A stretch of DNA of 64,000 bases from Longimicrobium sp. GTDB lineage: Bacteria; Gemmatimonadota; Gemmatimonadetes; Longimicrobiales; Longimicrobiaceae. Location of the stretch: contig DASVWD010000234.1 in the NCBI GenBank assembly GCA_036389795.1, positions 1 through 64,000 on the forward strand, given 5' to 3'. Both the position numbers and the translations under genes were made by a program. Below are positions 35,028-42,845 of the stretch, piece after piece (position 1 is the first letter of the stretch; each line of letters begins with the position of its first letter). A model generated the notes under the pieces. It was not told the origin of the DNA. It saw only the letters and a list, made by a program, of their open reading frames with translations, and ran no database searches.

Positions 35028-35127
35028 TAGTCCGCGCAGGCGGACTTCGTGTAGTTGTTGCAGCGAATTTATTCGCCCGACCATCCGCGCAGGCGGACAT
35101 CGTGTGGTCGTTGCAGCGAATTCATCC
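35028..35127 (-). repeat. GCAACAAC two-hairpin elements, copies 6 and 7 in tandem (inverted)
   Basis: Copy 6 is about 35028-35077 (TAGTCCGCGCAGGCGGACTT, GTTGTTGCAGC, GAATTTATTC). Copy 7 is about 35083-35127 (TCCGCGCAGGCGGACA, GTCGTTGCAGC, GAATTCATC). The pair is the only head-to-tail duplication of this element in the window. Confidence 0.8.
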
Positions 35128-35137
35128 CCCGACGAAG

Positions 35138-35608
35138 CTATGCCGCCAGCGCCTGCTTGATCTCCTCGAACGGCGGCAGCAGGCTGGGGTTCGTCTCGTG
35201 CCAGGCGTAGCGCACCACCCCGTCGGTGCCGATCACGAACGCCGCGCGGTCCGACGCCTGCCGGAGCCCCGGCCCCACCGGCGCCTCGCGCAGCACCCCG
35301 AACGCCCGGCTCGCCTCGCGGTTGAAGTCCGAGAGGAACAGGTAGTCCGCCCCGAGTTCCTCGCGGAAGCGGCGCAGCACGTACGGCGAGTCCACGCTGA
35401 CGGCCGCCACGCGCCCGTTCAGGCCGTTGTAAGATGCAAGGTCGTCGCGCACCGTGCACAGCTCCTCCGTGCAGGTGCTGGAGAACGCCAGCGGAAAGAA
35501 GAGCACCACCAGCGGCCGCTCGCTCCACAGCTCCGCCAGCGACACGTGCTTGTGCTCGTGCGAAGGCAGCGCCACGTCGGGCGCCTGCTCGCCCACCTTC
35601 AGTCCCAT
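35138..35608 (-). CDS. AhpC/TSA-family peroxiredoxin (AhpE/BCP-like)
   Basis: 156 residues. It reduces peroxides using a peroxidatic cysteine in FPLAFSSTCTEELCTVRD. A second Cys four residues after the first (T-C-TEEL-C) could act as an intramolecular resolving cysteine, as in some BCP enzymes. Other signatures are GEQAPDVALPSHEH near the start and SDFNREASRAFGVL. Cytoplasmic. It is 32 bp downstream of an acidic unknown protein on the same strand and probably cotranscribed. Confidence 0.92.
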   Translation of the reverse strand: MGLKVGEQAPDVALPSHEHKHVSLAELWSERPLVVLFFPLAFSSTCTEELCTVRDDLASYNGLNGRVAAVSVDSPYVLRRFREELGADYLFLSDFNREASRAFGVLREAPVGPGLRQASDRAAFVIGTDGVVRYAWHETNPSLLPPFEEIKQALAA

Positions 35609-35640
35609 CGCCCGCCCCTCCTCGCGTCTGGAAAGTCGTC

Positions 35641-36096
35641 TCACCCGCCCGCGCCGAGCCGCAGCGAGCCCAGCGCGGCGCGCACCGCCCCGCGCTCCGC
35701 CTCCTCGCGCCCCGCGGGGCAGAAGTACGTGGCGAACGCCACCGCGCCCGGCGCCGTCGCCACCGCCACCATCCAGTACAGCGCCTCCCCTTCGTCCTCG
35801 TCCTCGCTCACGAACTCGCAGAGCGCCATCTCCGCCCCGCCCGCGAGCGGCACGTCCTCCACCTCGTCCTCCTCCAGCTCCACGCCGCGGTCTTCCAGGA
35901 ACGCGTAGAGCTCCTCGGCCGGGTCGGGGAAGTCGTCCTCGTCCGCCGCGAACCCCACCAGGTGCAGCGTCCCCTCGCCGTCCTCGCTCCACACCTCCAC
36001 CCCGTCGCCGTCCTCGTCGGGCGCGGCCGACCACCCGGGCGGCACCGCCAGGTCGAAGCGTCCCTCGGGGTCGCGGAAGCGTCCAGCGTCGCTCAT
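35641..36096 (-). CDS. Acidic protein of unknown function
   Basis: 151 residues, rich in Asp and Glu. The start FRDPEGRFDLAVPPGW resembles the opening strand of PsbP/Mog1-like domains found in bacterial stress proteins. The alternation of strands (GTLHLVGFAADED, ALYWMVAVATAPGAVAFATY) fits a single alpha/beta sandwich. No signal peptide. The ribosome binding site is weak. It is upstream of, and likely in one unit with, the peroxiredoxin. Confidence 0.75.
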   Translation of the reverse strand: MSDAGRFRDPEGRFDLAVPPGWSAAPDEDGDGVEVWSEDGEGTLHLVGFAADEDDFPDPAEELYAFLEDRGVELEEDEVEDVPLAGGAEMALCEFVSEDEDEGEALYWMVAVATAPGAVAFATYFCPAGREEAERGAVRAALGSLRLGAGG

Positions 36097-36351
36097 CGGG
36101 CCCGGATCGCGTGGCAGGGGGATGACGAGGCTGCGGAAGATGCGGCGCGGCGCGTCCGGAAGCAAGCGCCCGGAGCGCCGCCGCCACGCGCGCGGAGGTT
36201 GGCGGAGTGGACGGGGAGATGTCAGGAAACCGCGTGCAAAAACGTTGTTTCTCTTGACAAAGGACCCGGCACGGAAACTGCCGATTCCGCCCCGCGGCGC
36301 ACGGCTCGATGCGCTGCTTCCCACCCCCACGAGGAGGCGCCTATCCGCACC

Positions 36352-36504
36352 TTGGGTGTCAGTCTCATCGCCATCGCAGCCATCGTGGCCAGCCTCACCA
36401 TCGTCCGCCAGCGTCAGGAAGAGCCGGGCCGGGACAAGGAAAAGAGGCCCGAGCACTCTCCGGCTGCCGTCGACCTGGAGCAGCTTCGCGCCGCCGGCCT
36501 CTGA
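36352..36504 (+). CDS. Small single-pass membrane protein
   Basis: About 50 residues if started at TTG 36352. The hydrophobic stretch SLIAIAAIVASLTIV is a transmembrane or uncleaved signal segment, followed by RQRQEEPGRDKEKRPEH. GAGGAGG at 36331-36337 is ideally spaced for a start at the in-frame ATC 36343, which would give an N-terminus IRTLGVSLIAIA. ATC as an initiator is rare, so the start is open. No homologue is recognised. Confidence 0.5.
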   Translation: MGVSLIAIAAIVASLTIVRQRQEEPGRDKEKRPEHSPAAVDLEQLRAAGL

Positions 36505-36702
36505 GCCGGCACTCCAGGCCGCACCGGGAGGGTGATCCTCCGGGGCGCGGGTGTCCCAACTGGGACGTCCGCGCCCTGTGTCGTTTCGTCGCGTGTCTCC
36601 GTCTCCATCGTGTGACGCCCCGCCGTAACGCAACGATGCAGTAACCGCCCCCCGCCGCCCCATTCACCCTCTCCGCACTTCGCACCTCGCACTTCGCACT
36701 GC

Positions 36703-36851
36703 GGTTTTGGGCGTGTCCCTCCGCTGCGCTCCGGGCCGGGCTGCGCGCGCGGTAGGGCACGATACGACTGTGCCCAACCGCGCCGGGCCGCCGCCGCCAC
36801 GATACCCCTGTGGCGGCGGCGTCCCGGCCCTGTCGGGCGCGCATCCCTCAC
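36703..36851 (-). repeat. Branched ~145-nt element, copy in minus orientation
   Basis: Read on the minus strand it starts GTGAGGGATGCGCGC and ends GGGACACGCCCAAAACC. Hairpin I is a GCCGCCGCCAC / GTGGCGGCGGC stem. Hairpin II is GGGCAC / GTGCCC. Confidence 0.85.
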
Positions 36852-36879
36852 GCGGGGGTCTCGTCGCGGAGATGAGTTC

Positions 36880-36985
36880 CGTAGGGGCGAGCCTGCGAGT
36901 CCGAGCACCGGTGGCATCGGCGCAAGAAGCCGCCTGCCGCGCATGTAATGGCATCCGCCCGGTCGAGGCATGCCTCGCCCCTACG
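36880..36985. repeat. MITE-like GTAGGGGCGAG element, copy 4
   Basis: 106 bp with ends CGTAGGGGCGAG and CTCGCCCCTACG. The interior has GGTGGCATCGGCGC and ATGGCATCCGCCC. It directly follows a branched element. Confidence 0.8.
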
Positions 36986-37231
36986 AGAACCCCGCTCCCC
37001 GCACCGACCCCGTAAAGTCCACCCTCCCGAAGTTGCGAGAGGGTTGCCGCTCTAAGGCGGCGGGTGAGGGCTTGCCTGCAATGTAGATGAACGTCATTCC
37101 GGCCATGAAATTCGTTTATTCGGCTCCTCTTCGGGCGCGATTTCCCTGCAAACATCTGTGTGAATGTCAGCAGAATCCAGTGCTGGCGCTGGATTTCTCC
37201 CCACACTGGCGTAGGAATTCGCCAAGTGAGG

Positions 37232-37260
37232 TTGACACAATGGGTTAAGTGTTTTATAAT
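37232..37260 (+). promoter_or_regulatory. Perfect consensus sigma-70-type promoter
   Basis: TTGACA (37232-37237), a 17-bp spacer and TATAAT (37255-37260). It drives the lytic transglycosylase gene, with an expected 5' leader of about 77 nt. Confidence 0.9.
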
Positions 37261-37343
37261 TGTCGTCCATGTTGAATGCCGACTATGGCGAGTGCGGCGG
37301 CTATCTCGATGCTGCCGCATTTTCCGTGGCCCAGACAGGAGAC

Positions 37344-38087
37344 ATGCCGGTGAATAAGCATGGGATCTCTACCGCGGCGGACAGGTCGCGGCTCAGCAAC
37401 GATACTCGCTCGCTCCTGCGCTCGCGGTGGGTGCGGGGGATGCTGGTGGGCGTGGCGGCGCTGCAGGGCGTGGCCGTGGCCGTGGGCAAGGCGGGCTACC
37501 AGGAGCGCCCGAACCCGCTGGAGGGCGGCGCCACGCTCGGGTCGGTGGCCATGAACCTGGCGCCCGTGGTGGTCGCCAAGCCGATCCGCGTGGCCGTCCA
37601 GGTCAGGAAGCCCGCCGCGAAGCCGAAGGCCGAGCCCCGGCTGGCCTCGGCCGAGAAGCTGGCCGAGAAGTACCGCCGCAAGGGCTTCGAGGTGTCGCCG
37701 CGCCTGGCGCGGCTGATCGTCGAGGCGGCCGTCGACAACCGCATCGACCCCGAGATCGCCTTCGGCCTGGTGAAGACCGAGAGCGGCTTCAAGGACCGCG
37801 CGACCAGCCACGTGGGCGCCATCGGCCTCACGCAGCTCATGCCGGCCACCGCGCGCTGGCTGAAGCCCGGCGTCACCGCGGGCCAGCTGCGCGACTCGGA
37901 GACGAACCTGCGCATCGGCTTCCGCTACCTGCGGGACCTGCTGGACAAGTACGACGGCAACGCCGAGCTGGCGCTCACGGCCTACAACCGCGGCCCCGGC
38001 ACCGTCGACCGCGTGCTGAGGCGCGGCGGCGACCCCGACAACGGGTACTACGGCATGGTCATGGGGTGGCGCAACAGCCACCGCTGA
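37344..38087 (+). CDS. Lytic transglycosylase (SLT domain)
   Basis: About 247 residues from ATG 37344, preceded by AGGAG. An N-terminal hydrophobic segment (about 31-50, GMLVGVAALQGVAVAVG) anchors or exports it. The SLT-type domain (about 125-247) has the catalytic glutamate in GLVKTESGFKD, GAIGLTQLMPATA, the conserved YLRDLLDKY and ALTAYNRGPG. It cleaves peptidoglycan to 1,6-anhydro products. A longer in-frame start at 37260 exists but would begin inside the -10 box. It ends at a strong bidirectional terminator. Confidence 0.93.
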   Translation: MPVNKHGISTAADRSRLSNDTRSLLRSRWVRGMLVGVAALQGVAVAVGKAGYQERPNPLEGGATLGSVAMNLAPVVVAKPIRVAVQVRKPAAKPKAEPRLASAEKLAEKYRRKGFEVSPRLARLIVEAAVDNRIDPEIAFGLVKTESGFKDRATSHVGAIGLTQLMPATARWLKPGVTAGQLRDSETNLRIGFRYLRDLLDKYDGNAELALTAYNRGPGTVDRVLRRGGDPDNGYYGMVMGWRNSHR

Positions 38088-38118
38088 CGCGGCCACGCGC
38101 ACCGGCGTGCTCCTGTAC

Positions 38119-38154
38119 GAGAAGGGGCGCATCCCTCGGGATGCGCCCCTTCTC
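38119..38154. terminator. Bidirectional terminator
   Basis: A perfect 17-bp stem GAGAAGGGGCGCATCCC / GGGATGCGCCCCTTCTC with a 2-base centre, between the convergent transglycosylase and ferredoxin genes. Confidence 0.92.
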
Positions 38155-38177
38155 GCCGTCCGGTGCGGACGGAACGG

Positions 38178-38414
<237 letters not shown>

Positions 38415-38541
38415 ATCTGCGCTCCGGAGGTTCGTTCGGTTCGGTTCGAGGCTGCGTCAGGGCGCCGCGGAGGCCGCCGGGCGGAAGAATAGCGACCCCG
38501 CCCCGGCTTGTCCACCCGGAATTCGGACGGACGTTCGAACG

Positions 38542-39414
38542 CTACGCAAGATGCGTGTCGAACCACGCCAGCGTGGCCTCGGCGGCCGTGCGCAGCGCGT
38601 CGCTGGCGCCCGCGTACGGGTGCTTCGCCCCGAGGGTGTGGTCGGCGCCCTCGATCACCAGCAGCTCGGCGTTCTCGCCCGCCGCGGCGAACAGGGCGTG
38701 CCCCTCGTCCACCGGCACCGTCTCGTCGGCGTCGCCGTGCACGATCAGCCAGGGGACGGCCACCTCCGCCGCGGCCGCGCCGATGTCCAGCCGGTCGCGG
38801 TGCTCCACGAAGTCCACCCAGTAGTCCGGCGCGATCGGCATCTGCTGCCTGGTCCGGGCGTTCTCGATCAGCACGTCCTCGCCCCGGCGCCAGCGCGCCA
38901 CCTGCTCCTCGGTCCAGCGCCCCGGGACGCTGGCGATCGCCGCCCAGGTGACCAGCGTGTCGAGGCGCGGGTCCACGGCGGCCGTGAGCACCGCCTCGCC
39001 GCCCCCGCGCGAGTGGCCGAAGAGCCCCACGCGCTTCGGGCGGCGCTCCGTCAGGCGCCCGGCCTCGAGCGCGTCCAGCACCATGCGGATCTCGTCCAGG
39101 TTGCGCGAGTGCGTGTTCTCGCGGAACAGCTCCAGCGCCGAGAAGTCCACCCCGTCGGCCCCCACCCCGTTGCGCGAGAAGTCGAAGGTGACCGCCGCGT
39201 GCCCGTGCGCGGCCAGCGCCTTCGCCAGCGCGGGCCACGGGCCCCAGGTGCGGAACCCCTTGAACCCATGGCAGACCACCACCGCGCTCTTCGGCCTGGT
39301 CCCCGCCTTCACCCGCACGTCCCCGCGCACCGGCGGCCCGCCGTCCCCCGGCCGCAGCTCGAAGCGGGTGCAGGCGATGGTGGTGCCGGTGGCGGCGGCG
39401 GTCGTTTCGGTCAT
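38542..39414 (-). CDS. Alpha/beta hydrolase
   Basis: 290 residues from ATG 39414 behind GAGGTGAG. Conserved features are the oxyanion region VVCHGFKGFRTWGPW, the nucleophile elbow GLFGHSRGGGEAV (Ser), the acid in HGDADETVPVDEG and the His in EGADHTLGAKH. It belongs to the dienelactone-hydrolase or prolyl-oligopeptidase-like branch with no signal peptide. The substrate is unknown, probably an ester. The upstream ~80 bp are filled by a GGGGACAGGGGACAG repeat. Confidence 0.92.
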   Translation of the reverse strand: MTETTAAATGTTIACTRFELRPGDGGPPVRGDVRVKAGTRPKSAVVVCHGFKGFRTWGPWPALAKALAAHGHAAVTFDFSRNGVGADGVDFSALELFRENTHSRNLDEIRMVLDALEAGRLTERRPKRVGLFGHSRGGGEAVLTAAVDPRLDTLVTWAAIASVPGRWTEEQVARWRRGEDVLIENARTRQQMPIAPDYWVDFVEHRDRLDIGAAAAEVAVPWLIVHGDADETVPVDEGHALFAAAGENAELLVIEGADHTLGAKHPYAGASDALRTAAEATLAWFDTHLA

Positions 39415-39423
39415 CGTCTCACC

Positions 39424-39560
39424 TCGGGAAAAGAAGGGGACAGGGGACAGGTTACAGGGGACAGCCGGCAACACCGATCGCCGCCTCCCCGGCTCCTATT
39501 CTCCATCCTCCGCAGTCGAAGCAGGCTGTCCCCTGTTCCCTGTCCCCTGCAGCCTGCAGT
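39424..39560. repeat. GGGGACAG repeat pair
   Basis: GGGGACAGGGGACAG (39436-39465) and its inverse CTGTCCCCTGTTCCCTGTCC (39528-39550) face each other. The inverse arm lies inside the 3' end of the DR2241-like gene. Related tracts occur at 44262-44300 and 56320-56345. Confidence 0.7.
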
Positions 39561-40383
39561 CGAGGTAGCGGATGCGGCGCAGGTTGGTGGGGTCTTCGAA
39601 GTCGCCCTCGCGCGCGCGGCCGAGCGTCCCGTCCGCCGCCGCGGCGACGACCGCGCGCACCTGGGCCAGCTCCTCGGGCGCCATCGGCCCCAGCCCGGGA
39701 ACGTCGGTGCGCGGCGAGCGCTCGATCGTGAGCACCTGGCGCGCCAGGGAGACGAACATCGAACACGCCTCGGGGCACGGCACCCGCGCGTCGCCGTCGA
39801 CCGGCCCCTCTTCACCCAGGCCCAGCGGCGTGCCGGCGTCGATCTCCCACGCCACGCGGCGCAGGCAGACGGCGTCGGCGCAGCAGGCGCGCGCCGCGAG
39901 GCGCACCGCGTCATCCGCCAAGAGCTTCACGGGCGCGTAGATGCCGCTCTGCCGGCCCGCCGTCTCGCGCCAGTGGGTAACGCGCAGGGCGCCCGTGCGC
40001 CCCGCGTGCCAGTGCGCCGCGCACGCCGGGTACAGGTAGTCGAGCGCCGTCCACAGCCCGCGCTCGTCCAGGTCCACCAGCGCCCACCCCTGCCGCAGGT
40101 TGGGCGAGGTCTTGAGCGGCCGGTGCTCGCCCGCGCTGGTGGTCTGCGCGATCCGCCGCGCGAAGAAGGGGTCCGGGGTCACCCACTCCAGCGACTGCGG
40201 GGAGCGGTGCACGTCGCGGCGGTGGCGCACCTCGTAGCGGCCGGGCGCCGTCGCCAGGAGCCGCGCCTGGAGGAAGACGCGCCCCGCCGGGCCCGCCTCG
40301 TCCACCCAGGCGGCCAGCGCCCGGCGCGCCTGGGCCACCCCGCCGGGGGCGTGCGCGCCGCGTGCCTCCGGCGTGTCAGACAC
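39496..40383 (-). CDS. DR2241-like iron-sulfur partner of CbiX
   Basis: 295 residues. The Cys set around ARACCADAVCLRR (167, 168, 173) and PCPEACSMF (203, 207) should bind a [4Fe-4S] cluster, as in the second domain of Deinococcus DR2241, where CbiX and this domain are fused. Here they are separate genes overlapping by 8 bp, this one downstream. It probably supports metal insertion into sirohydrochlorin, or a redox step with it. The last ~25 residues (QGTGNRGQPASTAEDGE) are encoded by a dispersed CTGTCCCCTG repeat, so the original C-terminus was probably shorter. Confidence 0.8.
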   Translation of the reverse strand: MSDTPEARGAHAPGGVAQARRALAAWVDEAGPAGRVFLQARLLATAPGRYEVRHRRDVHRSPQSLEWVTPDPFFARRIAQTTSAGEHRPLKTSPNLRQGWALVDLDERGLWTALDYLYPACAAHWHAGRTGALRVTHWRETAGRQSGIYAPVKLLADDAVRLAARACCADAVCLRRVAWEIDAGTPLGLGEEGPVDGDARVPCPEACSMFVSLARQVLTIERSPRTDVPGLGPMAPEELAQVRAVVAAAADGTLGRAREGDFEDPTNLRRIRYLDCRLQGTGNRGQPASTAEDGE

Positions 40384-41182
40384 CGGCCGCCTCGCGCAGG
40401 CCCAGGCGCTCGGAGAGCCGCGCCCCGGCCTCGCGCGCGCGCTGGACGACGATCTCGGCCACCTCGGGGAAGGTGCCCACGGGGTCGGCGTAGTAGATGG
40501 TGCGCCCGTCCTGCTCGGTCACGTGGCTCACGGCCGGGCGGTTGAGCCCCAGGTCGTCGGGAATGGTCTCCTGCGTGTGCCACCCCTCGGCCACGAAGAA
40601 GGGGACCAGCACCACCCGCCGCTCCTCCATCGCCTCCAGCACCTCGCCCACCTCCGGCGCCTGGTCCAGGAAGCCGGTCCGCACGTGGCCGAAGACCCCG
40701 GCCGCCGCCGCCTCGCGGGTGACGCGGTAGATCACCTCGGCCGAGTTGCTGTTGCGCTCCGTCCCGTGGCCGATGATGACGAGTCCGGCCCGCTTCGCCT
40801 CCTCGCCAGAGAGCCCCGCCGACTCCTCGGCGCGGCGCAGGATCATCCCCGCCATCGACGGGTGCGTGCCGACGGGGAGGGTGTAGCGGACGGTCTTGCC
40901 CAGCTTGTGGGTGACGGAGGGCGCCGGGCCCGAGAGCCCCAGCTCGCGGGGGATCACCTCCTCGGTGAAGTAGCCCTCGGAGATGAAGAGGGGGACCACG
41001 TAGACGTCCCCCGACTCGACGAGGTCGAACACCTCGCGCATGGAGGGCTCTTCCTTCCAGAAGCACTCGCGCACCTCGTCGAAGGCGCCCGTCCGCCGGA
41101 TCGCCTCCGCGTGCCGGTAGACGGGCGCGCTCGAGTCCGCGTTCAGGTGCGACCCGTGCCCGATGATGACTAGCGCCTGCAC
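40376..41182 (-). CDS. cbiX: Sirohydrochlorin ferro/cobaltochelatase, two-domain CbiX
   Basis: 268 residues from a GTG start with GGAG upstream. Two homologous chelatase halves are present: ALVIIGHGSHLNADSS at the N-terminus and GLVIIGHGTERNSNSAE in the second half, each with the metal-binding/catalytic His. Further His residues (TLPVGTHPSM; EGWHTQETIP) lie where long-form CbiX proteins have them. It inserts Fe2+ (siroheme) or Co2+ (cobalamin) into sirohydrochlorin. It is coupled by an 8-bp overlap to the iron-sulfur protein downstream. Together with the fused siroheme decarboxylase at 29211-30362, this favours the iron branch. Confidence 0.92.
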   Translation of the reverse strand: MQALVIIGHGSHLNADSSAPVYRHAEAIRRTGAFDEVRECFWKEEPSMREVFDLVESGDVYVVPLFISEGYFTEEVIPRELGLSGPAPSVTHKLGKTVRYTLPVGTHPSMAGMILRRAEESAGLSGEEAKRAGLVIIGHGTERNSNSAEVIYRVTREAAAAGVFGHVRTGFLDQAPEVGEVLEAMEERRVVLVPFFVAEGWHTQETIPDDLGLNRPAVSHVTEQDGRTIYYADPVGTFPEVAEIVVQRAREAGARLSERLGLREAAGV

Positions 41183-41290
41183 GTCCAGCTACTCCTTCGC
41201 GTGGGTGTCGGAGAGCGGAAGTTGGGGCGGGTGGTGGGCCGCGGCAAGAGAGGAGCGGGCGCATAGGGACGGACGCCGGACCCGGATGCA

Positions 41291-41321
41291 GCAACGGCCG
41301 CGGTTCATCCGCGGCCGTTGC
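41291..41321 (-). terminator. Terminator of the two-gene unknown operon
   Basis: A 13-bp perfect stem GCAACGGCCGCGG / CCGCGGCCGTTGC with loop TTCAT, 28 bases after the stop at 41349. Confidence 0.9.
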
Positions 41322-41348
41322 ATAAGACGAGCGAGGGTGAGGCTGGCG

Positions 41349-41741
41349 TCAGGCGGCGACGCGTCCGTAATCCCTGCGGAGTTCCTCCAGCAGCTCGCGT
41401 CCCCGGCGCGGGTCGCGGTGCGGCCGCGCCGCTCTCAGCCGTTCGTCGAGGATACTGCTGAGCTCCTGGGTGTAATACGAGGCCCGCTCCTGCGACAACT
41501 CCGGCACCGGCGTCCCCTCGCGCTCCTCGATCTCGGCGAGGACGTCGGCGAAGGCCTCGGCCACCTGGGCCGCGCGCTCCGCGTTCCCGATCGCCGACGC
41601 GGACATCTGCGCGCGGTCACGCAGCAGGATCTCCCGCAGCCCGGGGCTCCGGAAGCGCTCGCGCTCGTAGAGCCGGAGCATCGCATCGTAGATCACGTAG
41701 ATCACGATGTCTTCCGAAGCGTTTCGCAGTTTCTCGAACAT
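41349..41741 (-). CDS. Helical protein of unknown function
   Basis: 130 residues, highly charged and helical throughout (ASEDIVIYVIYDAMLRLYER, AERAAQVAEAFADVLAEIEE). It follows the 162-residue gene by only 4 bp and is the last gene of the pair. No domain recognised. Base composition is slightly lower in GC than the flanking genes. Confidence 0.75.
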   Translation of the reverse strand: MFEKLRNASEDIVIYVIYDAMLRLYERERFRSPGLREILLRDRAQMSASAIGNAERAAQVAEAFADVLAEIEEREGTPVPELSQERASYYTQELSSILDERLRAARPHRDPRRGRELLEELRRDYGRVAA

Positions 41742-41745
41742 CGTC

Positions 41746-42234
41746 TCAACTCCTGAATTCGATGATGTCGAAACAGCCCCTGGGCAGAACCTCCACCCGG
41801 TACTCCACGGAGAGCGGATGCGCCCGCTCGGAAACGGGAACCTCGAATGCGATGCCGCTCACCCGGTCGAACGGGATGACGTAGAGCACGGGCCGGAACT
41901 CCCATGTGACTGCCGATTCCACGATCTGATCGATCTCCGCGAATCGCGCCGGGGTGATGAACCCCTTCTCGCGCTTCATCCTCGCTCCACGCATGATGCC
42001 GCCGCGGTTGCGCTTGATCGCGTCGCTGTGGCGCTCGCCCCTGCGGCATTCGTCCGCCAGGTTCCGGTAGATCTCGGCCGGGCTGGCGGTCGGCGGCACG
42101 TTCACATGTCGCGCCGCAGTGGTCCCGTCGAAGTGCGGGCTGCACCACGCGTAGTGGATCCCACCGTAGAACCGCTCCGCGATCGCGTGCGCCAGCCACG
42201 TGCTGGCGGAGTACAGCAGAAGAGGCCGGTCCAT
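41746..42234 (-). CDS. Conserved-looking protein of unknown function
   Basis: 162 residues starting MDRPLLLYSASTWLAHAIAE. Aromatic-rich N-terminus (FYGGIHYAWCSPHFDG) and a mixed alpha/beta C-terminal half (FRPVLYVIPFDRVSGIAFEV, EYRVEVLPRGCFDIIEF). A basic middle (RRGERHSDAIKRNRGGIMRG) could bind nucleic acid. It is the first gene of a two-gene unit with the 130-residue protein and has lower GC than its surroundings. I recognise no family; the pairing is suggestive of an accessory module but nothing more. Confidence 0.75.
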   Translation of the reverse strand: MDRPLLLYSASTWLAHAIAERFYGGIHYAWCSPHFDGTTAARHVNVPPTASPAEIYRNLADECRRGERHSDAIKRNRGGIMRGARMKREKGFITPARFAEIDQIVESAVTWEFRPVLYVIPFDRVSGIAFEVPVSERAHPLSVEYRVEVLPRGCFDIIEFRS

Positions 42235-42357
42235 TCAAACGAAGGAGCGTGGATCACGCAAAGTGGACGTGCAGTACTTAAATTGACGAAAGCGAACGAC
42301 TCGCGCAAGCCCTCGCTCCACAGCCGCCAGGGCTTGCCGGATTTTCCTGAAGGTGAG

Positions 42358-42801
42358 CTAAAGCGCCTGCGCCTGCCGCACCAGCAGGTCGTAGTTGGCG
42401 CGCTGGGCGGGGGTCATCTTCGCGGGGAGGGCGACAATCACGGCCGGGCGCGACGTGCTCTCGGGGAGGTGCAGCACCAGGGCGTCGCGGGGGGCGGGGC
42501 GGGCGTAGTCGGTGGAGCGGCCGCTCGCGTCGATCTGCACCGTGCGGCCGGGGGCCGCCAGCGTGGCCAGCACGCGGCCGTACTCCGTCCACTCCTCCAG
42601 CGGGTCCGACGACTCGTCGGCCACGGCGGGGATCAGGCGATCCTCGTAGTAGGCCAGCGCCCGGCGGTACGCGTCGGGGCTGGCCGCCTTCAGGTCGCGC
42701 AGCTGCGTGCGGTAGAAGTCGCGCGGGTCGCGCGCACCGGATTCCTGGAGGGCGCGCTCGAAGCGCTCGTCGGCGCGGGCGCGGAGGTCTGCGTCTGCCA
42801 T
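42358..42801 (-). CDS. Protein of unknown function
   Basis: 147 residues from ATG 42801. An N-terminal helical half (ADERFERALQESGARDPRDF, ASPDAYRRALAYYEDRLIPA) is followed by short strands ending in ALVLHLPESTSRPAVIVALP and a helix ANYDLLVRQAQAL. Cytoplasmic. No domain recognised. It lies 44 bp downstream of the putative metallopeptidase gene and may be cotranscribed. Confidence 0.75.
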   Translation of the reverse strand: MADADLRARADERFERALQESGARDPRDFYRTQLRDLKAASPDAYRRALAYYEDRLIPAVADESSDPLEEWTEYGRVLATLAAPGRTVQIDASGRSTDYARPAPRDALVLHLPESTSRPAVIVALPAKMTPAQRANYDLLVRQAQAL

Positions 42802-42845
42802 CGTTCCCGGTGGGCTGAATCGACCGCGCGGATTGTACGCGCCCC

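Larger units (their letters stand above)
34554..35137. other. Long repeat-only gap
   Basis: Holds two long hairpins (34581-34652 and 34710-34798), GTGCGAAGTGCT micro-repeats (34850-34882), a terminator-like hairpin (34906-34939) and two tandem inverted GCAACAAC elements (35028-35127). No gene is visible. Confidence 0.8.
36505..37231. other. Large repeat-bearing gap
   Basis: About 730 bp without a gene. It contains GCACTTCGCACC micro-repeats (36664-36702), the ~149-nt branched element (36703-36851), a MITE-like element (36880-36985) and a GAGAGGGT-family piece (37020-37075). The last ~150 bp before the 37232 promoter are notably AT-rich. Confidence 0.8.

Noticed and set aside
36254-36282. TTGACA at 36254-36259 as a promoter for the small membrane protein
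   Set aside because: No acceptable -10 box is found 16-18 bp downstream, only GC-rich sequence.
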